64,000 nt of DNA from the NCBI GenBank assembly GCA_944472135.2, contig OX235265.1, forward strand, positions 58,601,112 to 58,665,111, written 5' to 3'. A model generated the notes under the pieces. The model searched no databases. It had not been told where the DNA came from and worked only from the letters and a program-made list of their open reading frames with translations. The DNA comes from Trichobilharzia regenti (taxonomy: Eukaryota; Platyhelminthes; Trematoda; Strigeidida; Schistosomatidae). Shown in pieces: positions 38,142 to 48,487 of this stretch; within the stretch, counting starts at the first letter, position 1, and each line of letters opens with the position of its first letter. A program made the position numbers and the translations under genes.

Positions 38142-38430
38142 TACTTTTCTATTGGACACTAGTTAGTTGCTAGTGTCAAGTGTCTACTCCTTTGTTTGGT
38201 GCAGACTAAATTCTATCGGTCAAGTTTTCAATGCAGCTACCATTCTGGGTGGCTTGCCATCACGGTTGATATTAGTTGGTTGGAGGCAATCGGCAGAAAG
38301 CCTTGGACGGTGACGGTGAGTCACCTAGTATGGTGGCCACGTCGTAAACTAGATCGATAGAATCCAGTCTGCACCAAACAAAGAACTAGGTACATTACAC
38401 AAGTTACTAAGTAGTGTCCAATAAAAAAGT
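38142..38430. repeat. Long imperfect inverted repeat around a SINE tail
   Basis: Arms at about 38142-38221 and 38352-38430 are reverse complements with scattered mismatches; for example 'tgtttggtgcagact' pairs with 'agtctgcaccaaaca'. The loop holds a second, core-less copy of the tail block 'agccttggac' from the adjacent hammerhead repeat. Confidence 0.7.
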
Positions 38431-38879
38431 AAAGACTTCCTAACTGTAATTCGAATGATACGAAGCGTTTGGTATTATTTCAAAAACATAAATGTTGTTA
38501 ATAGCAATGCGTATGCATAATAGTAAGGTCAGATGACGAATTTATTGAAAAGAATATTCTTCAGTCAATCTTCTTTTTCTGCTTAAATGGAAATTTTCGC
38601 TATAATAGACAATATGTCTTGAGTTTGATTGACTTATCATACAACATTAAACCAGACCGAGTTTTCCATCGGTGAAGTGATTTAAAATTGGGAGGTTTTC
38701 CTTCTTGGCCTTATAATTAATCGGAATAAAATATTTACGAGACTTTGATTTCCATGTTCCACTAGTCTATTAGATAGATATAATTGTTTTCCCTCATGTT
38801 AATTTGCATTACCCGTTGATTGATTACGTTGCACCTAAATGTTCGGTGTCTGTTGACATTAACCCGAAATAAAACAAGC

Positions 38880-39055
38880 ACAAGAAGTGACTCTCATGGA
38901 TGATAATACCTTGGCGTTTGAAACGATGATTGCAAGTTCCGAGTCTCAGTGGGAATACCATTACTCACTCACTGGAAATACACAGATGATGAATCACATA
39001 GAGGACAAAATGATCATCATAGACTCCACTGCCAATCATCAACAATCAAAATGCT
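38880..39055 (+). repeat. SINE family A relic with dead hammerhead
   Basis: 'taccttggcgtttgaaacgatg' corresponds in part to the tRNA-like head, and 'cagatgatgaatcac', 'agaggacaaaatg' and 'gactccactgcc' to the ribozyme region. The core is mutated. Confidence 0.6.
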
Positions 39056-39147
39056 ATAAATTGATATTGCTTTATTTTTTAAAAAAAGAACTGATAAAGT
39101 AAGTAGTAATGCTAGTAATATCAGTCCACATTGTACAGAAAAATATC

Positions 39148-39153
39148 TTTATT
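39148..39153 (-). promoter_or_regulatory. Candidate poly(A) signal of MIOS
   Basis: AATAAA on the minus strand, about 180 nt downstream of the MIOS stop codon. Other AATAAA-like sites exist nearby (39071 region), so the one in use is not certain. Confidence 0.45.
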
Positions 39154-39328
39154 TGTGAATCAAAGTCAAATGGTTCAGTACAAAGAAAGCAATTTAAACT
39201 ATGATATTTAATGAGATTGAATTGTAAAAGTGCCAACAGCATGTCATTAATATTTACATATCGCATAATACAAAGAATCGTCTAGTGTTTAGTCTTGAAA
39301 CAACATTCGATGAGAATGGTCAATATAT

Positions 39329-39662
39329 TTAAAAAATATGCTGAAGCATAATATCATCTAATCCAATTAATTCATCACTAACTGAACCAGATTCTTCTGA
39401 ATCTGCACTACTATTGATAGATAAACGCTTAAAATCCATTTGTGATAATATTTGACTACCATCCAGTACAGCACATCTACATTGACATCCGCTAACTGGA
39501 CATTCTTTCAAATAACCCATATCACTTGAATCTGATGAATCACCATAAAACCATTCAATTAAATGACTTGCATGACCACCATGTCTGCACGCTTGACACC
39601 AAACAAACCAATCAGCTATAACACAGGTTGAATTGGCCAATAATGAAGATTTTCGTGTTGAT
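39329..39662 (-). CDS. mios: MIOS (GATOR2 subunit), terminal exon
   Basis: This last coding exon begins after an AG acceptor (39664-39663). Its first base completes a codon split after TC in the previous exon. It reads [21 protein letters not shown] and then [10 protein letters not shown] before the stop at 39329-39331. The CxxC-RHGGH-H pattern and the following Cys cluster are the end of the zinc-binding domain of MIOS, which in GATOR2 helps hold WDR24, WDR59, SEH1 and SEC13 together at the lysosome. An acidic and serine-rich tail of about 45 residues follows, longer than I recall in vertebrates. The call comes from recognition of the family, not a search. Confidence 0.92.
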
Positions 39663-39769
39663 CTATTTATGTATATATATCAATAAAAATATGAGTTGTA
39701 AAAATAATAAGAAAAGTTAGAAGTAAAGAAAGTATTGAAATATTAACGTAACCAATCTTCTTTCATTCC

Positions 39770-39990
39770 CCTGCATTCCACATGAAATATATAGGACTTC
39801 AAACTTGAAGTGCGCATTGAGGCTTCAGTAGCTGTGGTGATATTTTTACGCCCAACTCTCCTACTTTTCTAGACTGACTATTGACTAGTAAACTGGTCGG
39901 GGGTTTAGGAGTGTGTTGGCCGGGAACTGAACCCCAGACCATGTGCATGGTTGGCGAGCATTCCACCACTGAAACACCACCAACAACAAC
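39770..39990 (-). repeat. tRNA-Gly-derived SINE (family C)
   Basis: The minus strand reads TTTCAGTGGTGGAATGCTCGC, split as 'TTTCAGTGGTGGAATG' and 'CTCGCC', then 'GGTTCAGTTCCCGGCC'. This is close to a tRNA-Gly A box and B box. A family C body follows down to about 39770. It lies in the last MIOS intron in sense orientation. Confidence 0.75.
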
Positions 39991-40149
39991 ACAAGCATAA
40001 TCGACAGTACAGTCTATAATTGTAAGGAAACCCTACATACACACATGCTGTTCGTTTTTTGTTCTTCAATAGGAAATACAACTACTTAAAACATAATGAC
40101 TATTAATCATCGAGAAATCAGAAGTGTGAATAAATAATATCAGATCATA

Positions 40150-40345
40150 CCCATTGCACAAGAGATGGTTGTCATGACCTAGTAGCCCAGAGAAAAACAC
40201 TTTGGTGTTTGAAACGATGAGTGCTACATTTGAGTATCTTAATTAACACGATCACTAACAAGGGAACAAGTATACCCAGTCGACGAGTTTGGAATGCGGA
40301 GAAACGGGCGTTAGGATTCCAGTGGTAGCCACTATGAAGTAGTTT
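40150..40345 (+). repeat. SINE family A relic with dead hammerhead
   Basis: 'gacctagtagcccaga' and 'ctttggtgtttgaaacgatg' mark the head. 'acccagtcgacgag', 'ggagaaacg' and 'aggattccagtggtagcca' mark the ribozyme and tail. CTGACGA has become GTCGACGA and the cut triplet is GTT, which is followed by A rather than a paired stem base. Confidence 0.65.
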
Positions 40346-40349
40346 TACC

Positions 40350-41340
40350 ACAGTAACTGTTAAGAGTAGCCTTTCTAAAATAGACGCCAGGTGAATATAT
40401 GATGATTTAATCACAGTTCTTTTTGTAATTATGTGACATTGAATAAATGGAAATGATAAAGATTAGATTTGAGGATGTGTTGAAATCAAATCACACTTTT
40501 TAACCACACAGTGTAATTACAAATCAGAGAATTTAGATTTCATCTTCAAACAAATTTTATTGAATACCTACTCAGTTTCAAGAATTTCGCTTATAATTGT
40601 GAGTTTATTTCGACTTAAAACTTTGTACTGAGGATTTTTAAAAGATATATATTGCTTGCATTTGTTCACTTGCTGAAAACACACTAAGATGTACAATCAT
40701 GCAATCTATAAGAGATACTACACACTGCTGTCTAATTTTTTAGTTGAATGCTGTGAAATGAAAGTATTATGCTTCCCATTTTACTTCGAAGGAAAGGAAC
40801 TGAAATCCATAAGCAGAATACTGTTTAATATGCAGTCTGAATGAAAAATGAAAATGGGACCCTGGAGGCTTCCGGAAGCGTCTGATGAGAAATTTTCTGG
40901 AACATATAAAGATAATGGCTGAGGATTACTGGGTATTGGAATAGGGGTCCGAGCAATATCATTCATTAATATCCTCAATCACTAAAAAACGAAAAGCATT
41001 TTGTTGTGTTAATCACATATTGTACAAACCATATGGATATACATCCAGAATACCTAGATGCGACAAAATAGGTGAGATCAACCTACATAAAAACCTGGTT
41101 GCGCACACTTGCCACATACTCTAGCTGTTACTTTTTGACTTGATGGCGAGTATTTAAAGCCCCAGACTGAAAGGTTTAACGATAGTGTTTTATCCCTTAA
41201 AAACATGTATATCCTAGACCACTAGTGATTGTTTTACAGCATTTAGTGCTCTTTTTGGAGTAGTATGAAGACCCAGTTGCTTTCTTTGACAATATCTGCT
41301 CCCTAAATTTTTATCCAACCTAAAAACGTAAATAAACAAG
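40350..41340. other. MIOS intron, no element recognised
   Basis: AT-rich intron sequence without a recognisable repeat or RNA. Confidence 0.45.
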
Positions 41341-41344
41341 TTTT

Positions 41345-41530
41345 CATGAGCTCGCCTTGTAACCAGAAGGCCCTGGGTTCGAATCCCGGTGGGTGCGTAC
41401 TGCTGAAGAGTTCCAAACCAGGACGAAACAGCTGTCCAGTACTCCCAGGCAGTTTTCCAATGGTTCTCTAACTAATGTCAGCTCATGATGAAATCCTGTA
41501 AACCAATCAAACCCCTACAAACCAACACAT
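41345..41530 (+). repeat. SINE family B, 5'-truncated, with intact hammerhead
   Basis: It starts inside the tRNA-like head ('cgccttgtaaccagaagg'), has an intact B box GGTTCGAATCCC, then a perfect hammerhead (41397-41442), then the tail 'ttccaatggttctctaact' that is shared with 25271 and 20620. The A box is missing, so it is unlikely to be transcribed from its own RNA polymerase III promoter. It lies antisense in the last MIOS intron. Confidence 0.85.
41397..41442 (+). ncRNA. Hammerhead ribozyme 3, minimal and fully paired
   Basis: Stem I GTACTG (41397-41402) pairs perfectly with CAGTAC (41437-41442). The core CTGAAGA (41403-41409) fits CUGANGA. Stem II is G-C, T-A, T-G, C-G with a 7-nt loop (41410-41424). 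GAAA is at 41425-41428. Stem III is AC/GT with loop AGCT. The cleavage triplet GTC ends at 41436, with the predicted cut before 41437. No invariant base is missing. It lacks the long bulged stem I of the classic Schistosoma ribozyme, so its activity may be weaker or need dimer formation. Confidence 0.88.
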
Positions 41531-42750
41531 GAAAAATAAGTTTTTATAAGGTAATTTGATTTCCTGCTAGTAGACAAAGAGTTAAGAGTAAGAGGAAATC
41601 GCAGTATCACTAAGTGAAGATGAAATCTTGTGAACATTTTTTAAAACTAGCAATCTAAAAATTTTAGAATGCGTTCCCTATTCCCTGTATGTAAACTGTT
41701 GCTGCACAAACGATCTAAGATTATACATCCTTTGATAATCAAGAGTTAAATGATTGAGAGTACTGACTACTTTGCAAACATGAAAATTGTCATCTGCCTT
41801 GAGAGTTTAACGGTTGGATGACATTTGAGCACAGATATGAAAGGCTTATCTGGCTTTTATATCGTATATCACTCCAGGGTTGCTTTGAACACCACTAAGT
41901 TCCACTCGGTCCTACAGTAGGCCATGACACGCTCTACCTTCAAGCTACTAATATGGAAGTTGGACCTAAACGCTCATATAAGATATAAAAGTTGGCTAAC
42001 AGAATTATAAATCATTATCATTCGAGGTAGCCGTAACGTGTGTAACGTTCACCTTAAAGTGCTACGGTATTTAAAGTAGAATCATACCGGAAGAAAGCTA
42101 AGGATGATCAAACTGAGACAATTAACCAAGGCATAACGTCATTGACAAGTGGTCTGAGTTGTAGACTATCTGGCTAGGATATGAATATATAGTTAAAGAC
42201 ATTAAGTACGTTACCCTTATCTTAGTTTTATTACATGCTTTATTTCTTTCATATTCCCTTCGTTTTGTACTATAGCACTATGCGTAGTCCGATGACATTA
42301 GTTGATCAATACACAATTATAAGGTGTAACACCGCGAACGATTAAATAGCTATGCTAGACAAAAATGTGCAATGCAAATCATATTCTACTAATGCGAAAG
42401 CATTACAATAGAAAATGACACGGGTAGATGTAGGATAAACAAGTGGGTTGTACATGAATGTATAATAAAAAGTGATGATGAATGAAAATTAAAAATTCTG
42501 ACAGATTTTGGATTATAGCACTTTGAGTCCTAATATACCTCAGATTTTGGTGAAAAATGCTCTACACAAAGATAGAGTGATGCGTCTTGTCCTCTACAAA
42601 AACCTTAAACAATAATTTGTGTGTAATACAGGTGCATAGCATTTGGAAAAGTAGCATTTTGATTCAAGTGAAAAACGACCGAATGGATTGAGAAAGTAAT
42701 ACATGAAACTCCTAATTATTGATCATAAAAAGTGAACAATAATAAAATCG

Positions 42751-42990
42751 TGCGCCGGTGGTTCATTAGTGGAATGCTCACTAAATACACATGCGGTCCG
42801 AGTTCGATTTCCGGTCGACACACTCCTAAACTTCCCTTAGGCGATAGTAAACCCGGTTTAAAGAGGAGGTTAGAATTGAGGCTAATAACCCCACCCTGTA
42901 AAAATACACCAGGGCCACTGAAACTTCCGAGCTTAAGCTCAAAGCTCTATGCTCCAATCGGAACGCAAAAGAATGACGAAGAAGAAGAAC
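42751..42990 (+). repeat. tRNA-Gly-derived SINE (family C), best full copy
   Basis: The head has CCGGTGGTTCATTAGTGGAA (A box region) and GAGTTCGATTTCCGGTC (B box), aligning with tRNA-Gly. The body carries 'gaggctaataaccccaccc', 'gggccactgaaacttccgag' and 'ctctatgctccaatcggaac', and the 3' end is (GAA)n. Related copies lie at 9185, 25425, 32090, 37000, 39770, 52540 and 58685. It sits about 75 bp past the splice donor of the MIOS exon at 43067, antisense to the gene. Confidence 0.8.
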
Positions 42991-43066
42991 ATCTTACGTA
43001 AACGAGGTGGTCAAGTTAACTTACATAGAAAGAAGACTTACAGAAAGAAAAAAACGCTTGACTTAC

Positions 43067-43554
43067 GAGTATACATTTTTCTGGTTATTTTTATTCCCAG
43101 TATCTGCAGGTGGTGGAACTGTTGCACCTGTAATACCAATCTGCATAGCTTTTACAAAGTCTACTGACAACTTTGGTGCTGATGTTAAAGCGATTTGTCG
43201 GAGCATTGATTCACCTCTACTACCCGTAGATATCCTCATACATTCATTCGAAGGAATTGATGTACCCAAATGCATTAAGCATATCGAACATCTAGGTAGA
43301 GGTTTTCTACAGTGTTGACAAATTGTTTGCTTACCACCTCCACCATGCATTTGTAAATTAGACGCTGTAGAAGAACATGATGTATCAATGATAGATGAGC
43401 TAGTAACGACACCAGCAGTAGAAATGTTATTGGCTTGGGTGTTATTTCCACTGACGCTTGTACCACTAGTACCAGCAGACCCCAATGATGATACATTCAC
43501 TTTATTACTCTGAGGTTCTAAACGCCAACCACAAAAACCACAGGCAACGAACAC
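43067..43554 (-). CDS. mios: MIOS, zinc-finger exon
   Basis: A 488-nt exon with AG acceptor at 43556-43555 and GTAAGT donor at 43066-43061. It starts in phase 0 with VFVACGFCGW and later has CQHCRKPLPRCSICLMHLGT, the central CxxC pairs of the MIOS C-terminal zinc-binding fold. The intervening segment (about residues 15-75 of the exon) is a low-complexity Ser/Thr/Asn/Gly insertion, typical of schistosome proteins. It ends with two bases of a codon, completed by the first base of the exon at 39662. Translation starting at the exon edge is an artefact; this is an internal exon. Confidence 0.93.
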
Positions 43555-43774
43555 CTAGTGAATATAAAAATATTCACAAGTAAATATTTACTTCTCAAAA
43601 AATATTATCAGAAATGCAGTACTCATGAGAAAGTTTCTCCCGACTGCAGTCACAGTCTATCACATGAGTCAGCTTTATAGCTTAGTCACAATAATGAATT
43701 TGTGTAGAGCCTTAGAAAAATCAATACATTTTATAGACTGGTAAATAAGTTAGGACTATTTCAGTTTGATCACA

Positions 43775-43940
43775 AAATAACATCAGTTAGAGGACCATTT
43801 GAAACAAGGGAGCTGTTTCGTCCTTGTTCGGGATTCTTCACAGCACGCACCCATGATCTTACTAGGGTTCGGATCCAGGACTTTCAGAATACGAGGCAAA
43901 CTCACTAACAATCCAACCATCGCAACAGAAGCCAATGGTA
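43775..43940 (-). repeat. SINE family B relic
   Basis: The minus strand contains a tRNA-like head with 'GTCCTGGATCCGAACCC', then 'GTGCGTGCTGTGAAGAATCC', 'AAGGACGAAACAGCT' and a tail. One base of the ribozyme core is deleted (CTGAAGA has become TGAAGA after a shortened stem I), so it is probably inactive. It lies in a MIOS intron, in sense orientation. Confidence 0.65.
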
Positions 43941-44936
43941 CATTGGTTCTAACATCTGCTTTTCATCAGTTCTCTACATGGAACCACTTCGTGGTCAAAC
44001 TTGAAACCGATCGAATCCCTGAGAACCAACAGTGGAAAATCAGAACTACACCTAATGAGGGGAGAGACTTAAAAATTAGTAGAAGCTACTAGCTACACCG
44101 ACGTGATGCAAACACCAGACGGTAGTTGCGCATGGAAAGTCCAGTGAGTTCAAGTTATCCGAATTATGGCTAGCTACTCTGGTTAACTGGTATTAGAATC
44201 AAATTCAAAATCTGTAAATTGCATAGTTCGAGGTGAAAATTACCCACGATTTCCCTTAGAAACAAACAAATACTCAGGTCACAAAAGGTGGTCTTGATAC
44301 TATATATGAAAATCGAGAAAGCAAGCAACTACTTATGTGGATCCAATCGACAGTCAAAGAATCCATATTGTATGAGTTTATGTGATATAAGGTACGGTGA
44401 CATGGTATCAATTAGTGGATGACATTTCTAGTGAAACTTATTGCTCATAATCATTTCAATATATTCACATGGTTCTCTAACTTCATCCATATCGTTTTAA
44501 TCCCTAGTGTCTTTTAATGCAATTTCGTACTTATTTGTAGCAGATGTTGGATCATTTTGAATGCGAGTATTTGGTGTTGATTCAATAAGCAGAGATTCAG
44601 TGATTAACCTTGCTCTCCTTCCACCTAACTATATTACTTTTTCCCTTTCCCATCATATTGCATGATTATATGCAAGTGCATGCATACCAATGGTCAAGCT
44701 CTTTTCTAGATTACACAGTGGGGTTATTCATACAATGTTTCAATAACCCAACTGACCCCGATATATTTTTGTCACTAAACTTGATTGTTCTGCGATTGAA
44801 ACATCTTCCTCATTATAAATTATACTATTCAACATATAAATAATAGGGAAGGGGAAACTAAATTAATATAATCCTTTAAAACGAAGTTGGAATGTATGAA
44901 CTTCCAAATATGATATAAATAAACAAATTCACTTAC

Positions 44937-45246
44937 TTGATTAGCACCAGCTACTAATCCAATACTTCGAACTTTAACGCCATGTAGTGTATTAGTAACA
45001 CTAGATGTGGAAGCACTGCTAACAGTAGGACTACTATTACTATTGAAAGAAGTTGTACTATTGTTTATAGTAACAGAACCTGTATCAGGTTCAACAGTTT
45101 TCGATGACATCAATAATGAACTTGAAACATGACTTTTAGAACTATTCCCTGATGACATGTAATCGGATAAGAGACGTGATTTGTACGTGATATCGAAATC
45201 AGCCCGGTAGAACCACATTTGCCATTGATCCAACAGATCACGGTAA
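44937..45246 (-). CDS. mios: MIOS, exon with YRDLLDQW motif
   Basis: A 310-nt exon between AG (45248-45247) and GTAAGT (44936-44931). Its first base completes a Cys codon begun in the exon at 51529. It reads YRDLLDQWQMWFYRADFDI, the helical stretch that precedes the zinc finger in MIOS, followed by a long Ser/Thr/Asn-rich linker, and ends GANQ in phase 0. The joined protein continues into VFVACGFCGW of the next exon, as in the family. Confidence 0.93.
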
Positions 45247-45359
45247 CTATGAGGATAAGGTGAACAAACCGTTTTCAAAAAAAATTATAATTTTATTACA
45301 CACATTCAACAGAAAATTGGTGATCATTAATGAATAAATAAGTAAAATTTATATCAGGT

Positions 45360-45470
45360 TTGATCACAAATTGATATCAATTTCTAGAACCATTGAAAAC
45401 TAGGGAAAACTGGACAGTTATCTCGTCCTAGTTTGTTGCTCGATAATGACTGACTACAGGACAAAGTTAC
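45360..45470 (-). repeat. SINE family B relic, ribozyme and tail only
   Basis: The minus strand has 'AACTAGGACGAGATAACTGTCC' in two parts ('CTAGGACGAGATAA' and 'CTGTCCAG'), aligning with the family B hammerhead. CGAAA has become CGAGA and the CTGANGA half is damaged. Confidence 0.55.
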
Positions 45471-45569
45471 CTGCAGTTCTAGCCAGTCGCAGATGACATT
45501 CACGACCAGTGGTGTTAAAATCGTCAATTGATAGAAGTTGGAATTCATGGACTGACCATTGGATTTCAT

Positions 45570-45735
45570 GTTAGTGGCTGAATAGCGAATGAGCTCACCT
45601 TGTAACCTGAAGGTTATAGGTTTGATTCTAGGTGGGTTCATGGGTACGTAGTGTTCAAGGGTCCCGAACTAGGAAAAAACAGTTGTTAAATCCACTTCTC
45701 AGTGACAGTTGGTTAACAGTTTCTGCATTAAATTT
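45570..45735 (+). repeat. SINE family B relic with tRNA-like head
   Basis: The text 'gagctcaccttgtaacctga', then a B-box-like 'ggtttgattctaggtggg', then 'gtcccgaactaggaaaaaac' follows the family B order. Core bases are lost. Confidence 0.6.
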
Positions 45736-45739
45736 AAGG

Positions 45740-46890
45740 GAATATATTTGTTAGAATCAATGTACAAGGCAAGATGAGTTCCCTTCAGATCAGCTATGAC
45801 TTTGCAGTTTACATTAATAATGAACATACTCAGACTGATGAGGGTAAATGTAATATTTAATCAGACGAAATAAAATGAACATTAAGAAAAGTGAGAGAAG
45901 TGTCGCATTGATTTCACTATTTGCAGTAACTTTAAAGAATAATCACTTAACTCAAAGGAATGAATTTGAACAAACCAATCAAAATCATCCCATGATAAAC
46001 AGGCACTTATTACATAATAGACTATATTGAACGAAAACAAACAAGAACGGTTTAAAGTGGATAAAAGTCCCTTATATGTTGAGGAAAATGTCTCCCAGCC
46101 ATTCACAGGAATTGTTAATAACATCTGAAACTAGTTTCTGTAAATAAATTCGTCTTAATGATTGTATATCATATCCTTTTTCGACCCACTTATCATTCTT
46201 ATGTGTTATTTTAAGTGTTTCTAACCACGCATAAACCCCTCCAACTAAAGGAGTATATCTGACATGACATCCCAACATTGCTGATACTATTACACTGCCA
46301 AAATCAAGGTGTTTCTGTTTCTACACCAGATGCAGATACTGGACGATTCACAAGCTAATTGTGACATAGGCAATATTTTAGTTGGCGACCATTTGGACTT
46401 TGAAAAGACGGTTTCTACCAAATCAGTGTAATAAACAAATTATCGTCTATTAAAGATAGCTTGAAATGACAACTCCGGCATCTGAACACACATGAATCCA
46501 TTGCCTGAGAGTGCTTTTGTACACACTGTCATGTTTTCTTCACTTATAACAGTTTTCATCCTTCCTATTAAAAATCGACAGCATAGTGGGTGAACAGCAT
46601 CCATCCCATCCCATTATCATTGCTTCTACAAAGAAGCTACTTCACATACTACTTATATCTACTTATAGGTAGGATATAAACAAATAAAACTGATAAAAAA
46701 TCCGTTTAGACAAGTTCTGGAAACCAACAATTCATCAATAAATCTTTTTTCTTTTAAGATGAACGGTGCAATTATATACCTCAGAAATGAATGTTTATGC
46801 TGCTTCCCTTTACATAGGAGTTGAACTTGTCATGTAGAGGTCAGTGTTTGCAATTAAAAATTTAATCTTAGACTTATAAAAGATCGCCAC
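45740..46890. other. MIOS intron, no element recognised
   Basis: AT-rich intron sequence. A 68-codon ORF at 46072-46278 (minus) with a possible acceptor was considered as an extra exon but not accepted. Confidence 0.4.
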
Positions 46891-46951
46891 CACTGCATAT
46901 ATACGTCAAACTGCTATGCTATGCATCTAATACGAAATGTTTTCATAAAAT

Positions 46952-48487
46952 ATGATCACAAATCGTATCAAATACAGTAATGAATTCATCAAACGTTTCA
47001 AACCATATGACTTTTATGCATCTAATAAAACTAAGATAAAACATCACGGTGGTTGGCAGTGTGCACTTAAACAGACACCTTTATATCGCACAACTATTCC
47101 TATTATTGTCAGTTCAAACTGCCGTTCACTTCCCAACAAAATTATGCATCTCCAGTCTCTCTTATCATCTGATACTTATCACAATCCGGTGATTGTTGCA
47201 CTACAAAAAACTTGGCTCCATACACTCTATGATGACAATCTGGTTTCCCTAAATGGTTTTGCATTGTTTAGACAAGATCGACTATGCTCCAGAAAGAAAA
47301 GAGATGGAGGTGTTGCAACTTTCATTCATTCTCAATGATCAACTGCAAATAATGTATGTTTTTCTTACTCTAGTGACTTTATTGATTGTATAACAGTCAA
47401 ATGCCGTCCGAAACACTTATCCAAGTTTGAATATGTCTTCATCTCAAACATCTATGTTACTCCTGGCTGTTCTGCCTCGGCTCTATCTGATTTTGCTGAT
47501 GAATTCACTGAATTCGCCGTTACATATCTTGAAAACTCTTTATCAGTTGTCACAGGAGATTTCAACTGCTGTGATTGTTCTTTCTTTGTATCATTAGGTC
47601 ATGTCAATATTGTTAAATTTCCTACTCGACTTGATAAAACTCTGGATCTAGTGTTTATTAATGATGAGGAAATATATGAAGTACGCAGACGTGCTCCTAT
47701 AATGAACTCAGATCATGTATTATTCGGATACTATCTAAGATATACAGCGCCTCCAAAGCCTAAGGATGGTCGGGGGTGGGTGCCTTGCGCTGCGGGTTGG
47801 TCACCCCTCCGTACAGCTCTTGGAATGCTCCCATATGACCGGGCGTCTTACATAGCCTCTCCTGAGGAAGTCCTACTCACTGCCTTCACGTGGCGGAGGT
47901 GTTTTTTCACCGGAGTGAGAGGGCAAAAGCGGATGCCCGGCGCTCTTCACCGGGTTGACTGTCCATTGGATGACAGTCTAGGGGAGATGGTTAAACCCCG
48001 ATTCCAAACCTCCAACGACTGGCGTATGAAGCTCACCGGAGCTCACCGGCAGACGTATGGACAAAGGCTCATTGGATGCCCTGAATGTCTGGCCCCATTC
48101 AAAAAGGCGTATGAACCGGACTCCGGCTGCCAATGGATAGTGAACTCCCTACTCCACTCCTACTGACTTGTAGGCCACACTTGGTTGAGTAAAGGCTAGA
48201 GCTGCACTCTCAAACAAAAGGCCGAGCGATGCTGGGGACATCACTCGTACCTAATTCCCATGAAACTTCATGAACTCTCTTACAAATTGGATAACCCTGT
48301 CGCAAAACCTTGCATCAGATCACCGCGCCTGGGCAGCGATGATTCGAGATGTTCATAAAGCCGGCTCATCCTCCCGTAGGAGATAGCCGAAGTAAAGTAA
48401 GTAAGTAAGATATACAGCAGAGCTCACTTTAATATCTTCTCAAATCTGTCCAGGAAAACACAGCAAAGGTGTTACTCACATGAAAAT
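46952..48487 (+). pseudogene. CR1-like AP endonuclease, interrupted
   Basis: The first part (46952-47338) has SSNCRSLPNK and VIVALQKTWL. The family expects Glu in ALQETW, so a catalytic Glu has become Lys. A TGA at 47337-47339 is followed in frame by the rest: VVTGDFNC (catalytic Asp) and SDHVLFGY (catalytic Asp-His). The frame is then split by a 658-bp insertion at 47749-48406 and resumes as RYTAELTL. A frameshift near 48460-48487 separates it from the RT ORF. The endonuclease is dead in at least four ways. Confidence 0.85.
47749..48406 (+). mobile_element. 658-bp insertion with 12-bp target duplication
   Basis: The 12-mer AAGATATACAGC occurs at 47737-47748 and again at 48407-48418, and the host LINE reads through seamlessly when one copy and the insert are removed. 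The insert is visibly GC-richer than its surroundings and ends in an AAGT-type tail ('aagtaaagtaagtaagtaag'). These features mark a retroposed unit inserted by target-primed reverse transcription. An ORF of about 140 codons (to 48166) runs through it, entered from the host frame, but I recognise no domain. It could be the 3' end of another non-LTR element or a SINE. Confidence 0.85.

Noticed and set aside
41350..41395. tRNA gene suggested by an intact B box
   Set aside because: The 5' half with the A box and acceptor stem is missing and the sequence leads straight into a hammerhead and SINE tail, so it is a tRNA-derived SINE head.
45835..45880. CTGATGAG...GACGAAA pair that looks like a hammerhead core
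   Set aside because: Stem II beyond the first pair does not form and there is no matching stem I, so the two motifs are probably unrelated.
46072..46278. 68-codon minus-strand ORF with a possible TTTAG acceptor, considered as an extra MIOS exon
   Set aside because: The exons at 51529 and 44937 already join in phase and in family order without it, no good GT donor follows, and I cannot match it to MIOS.
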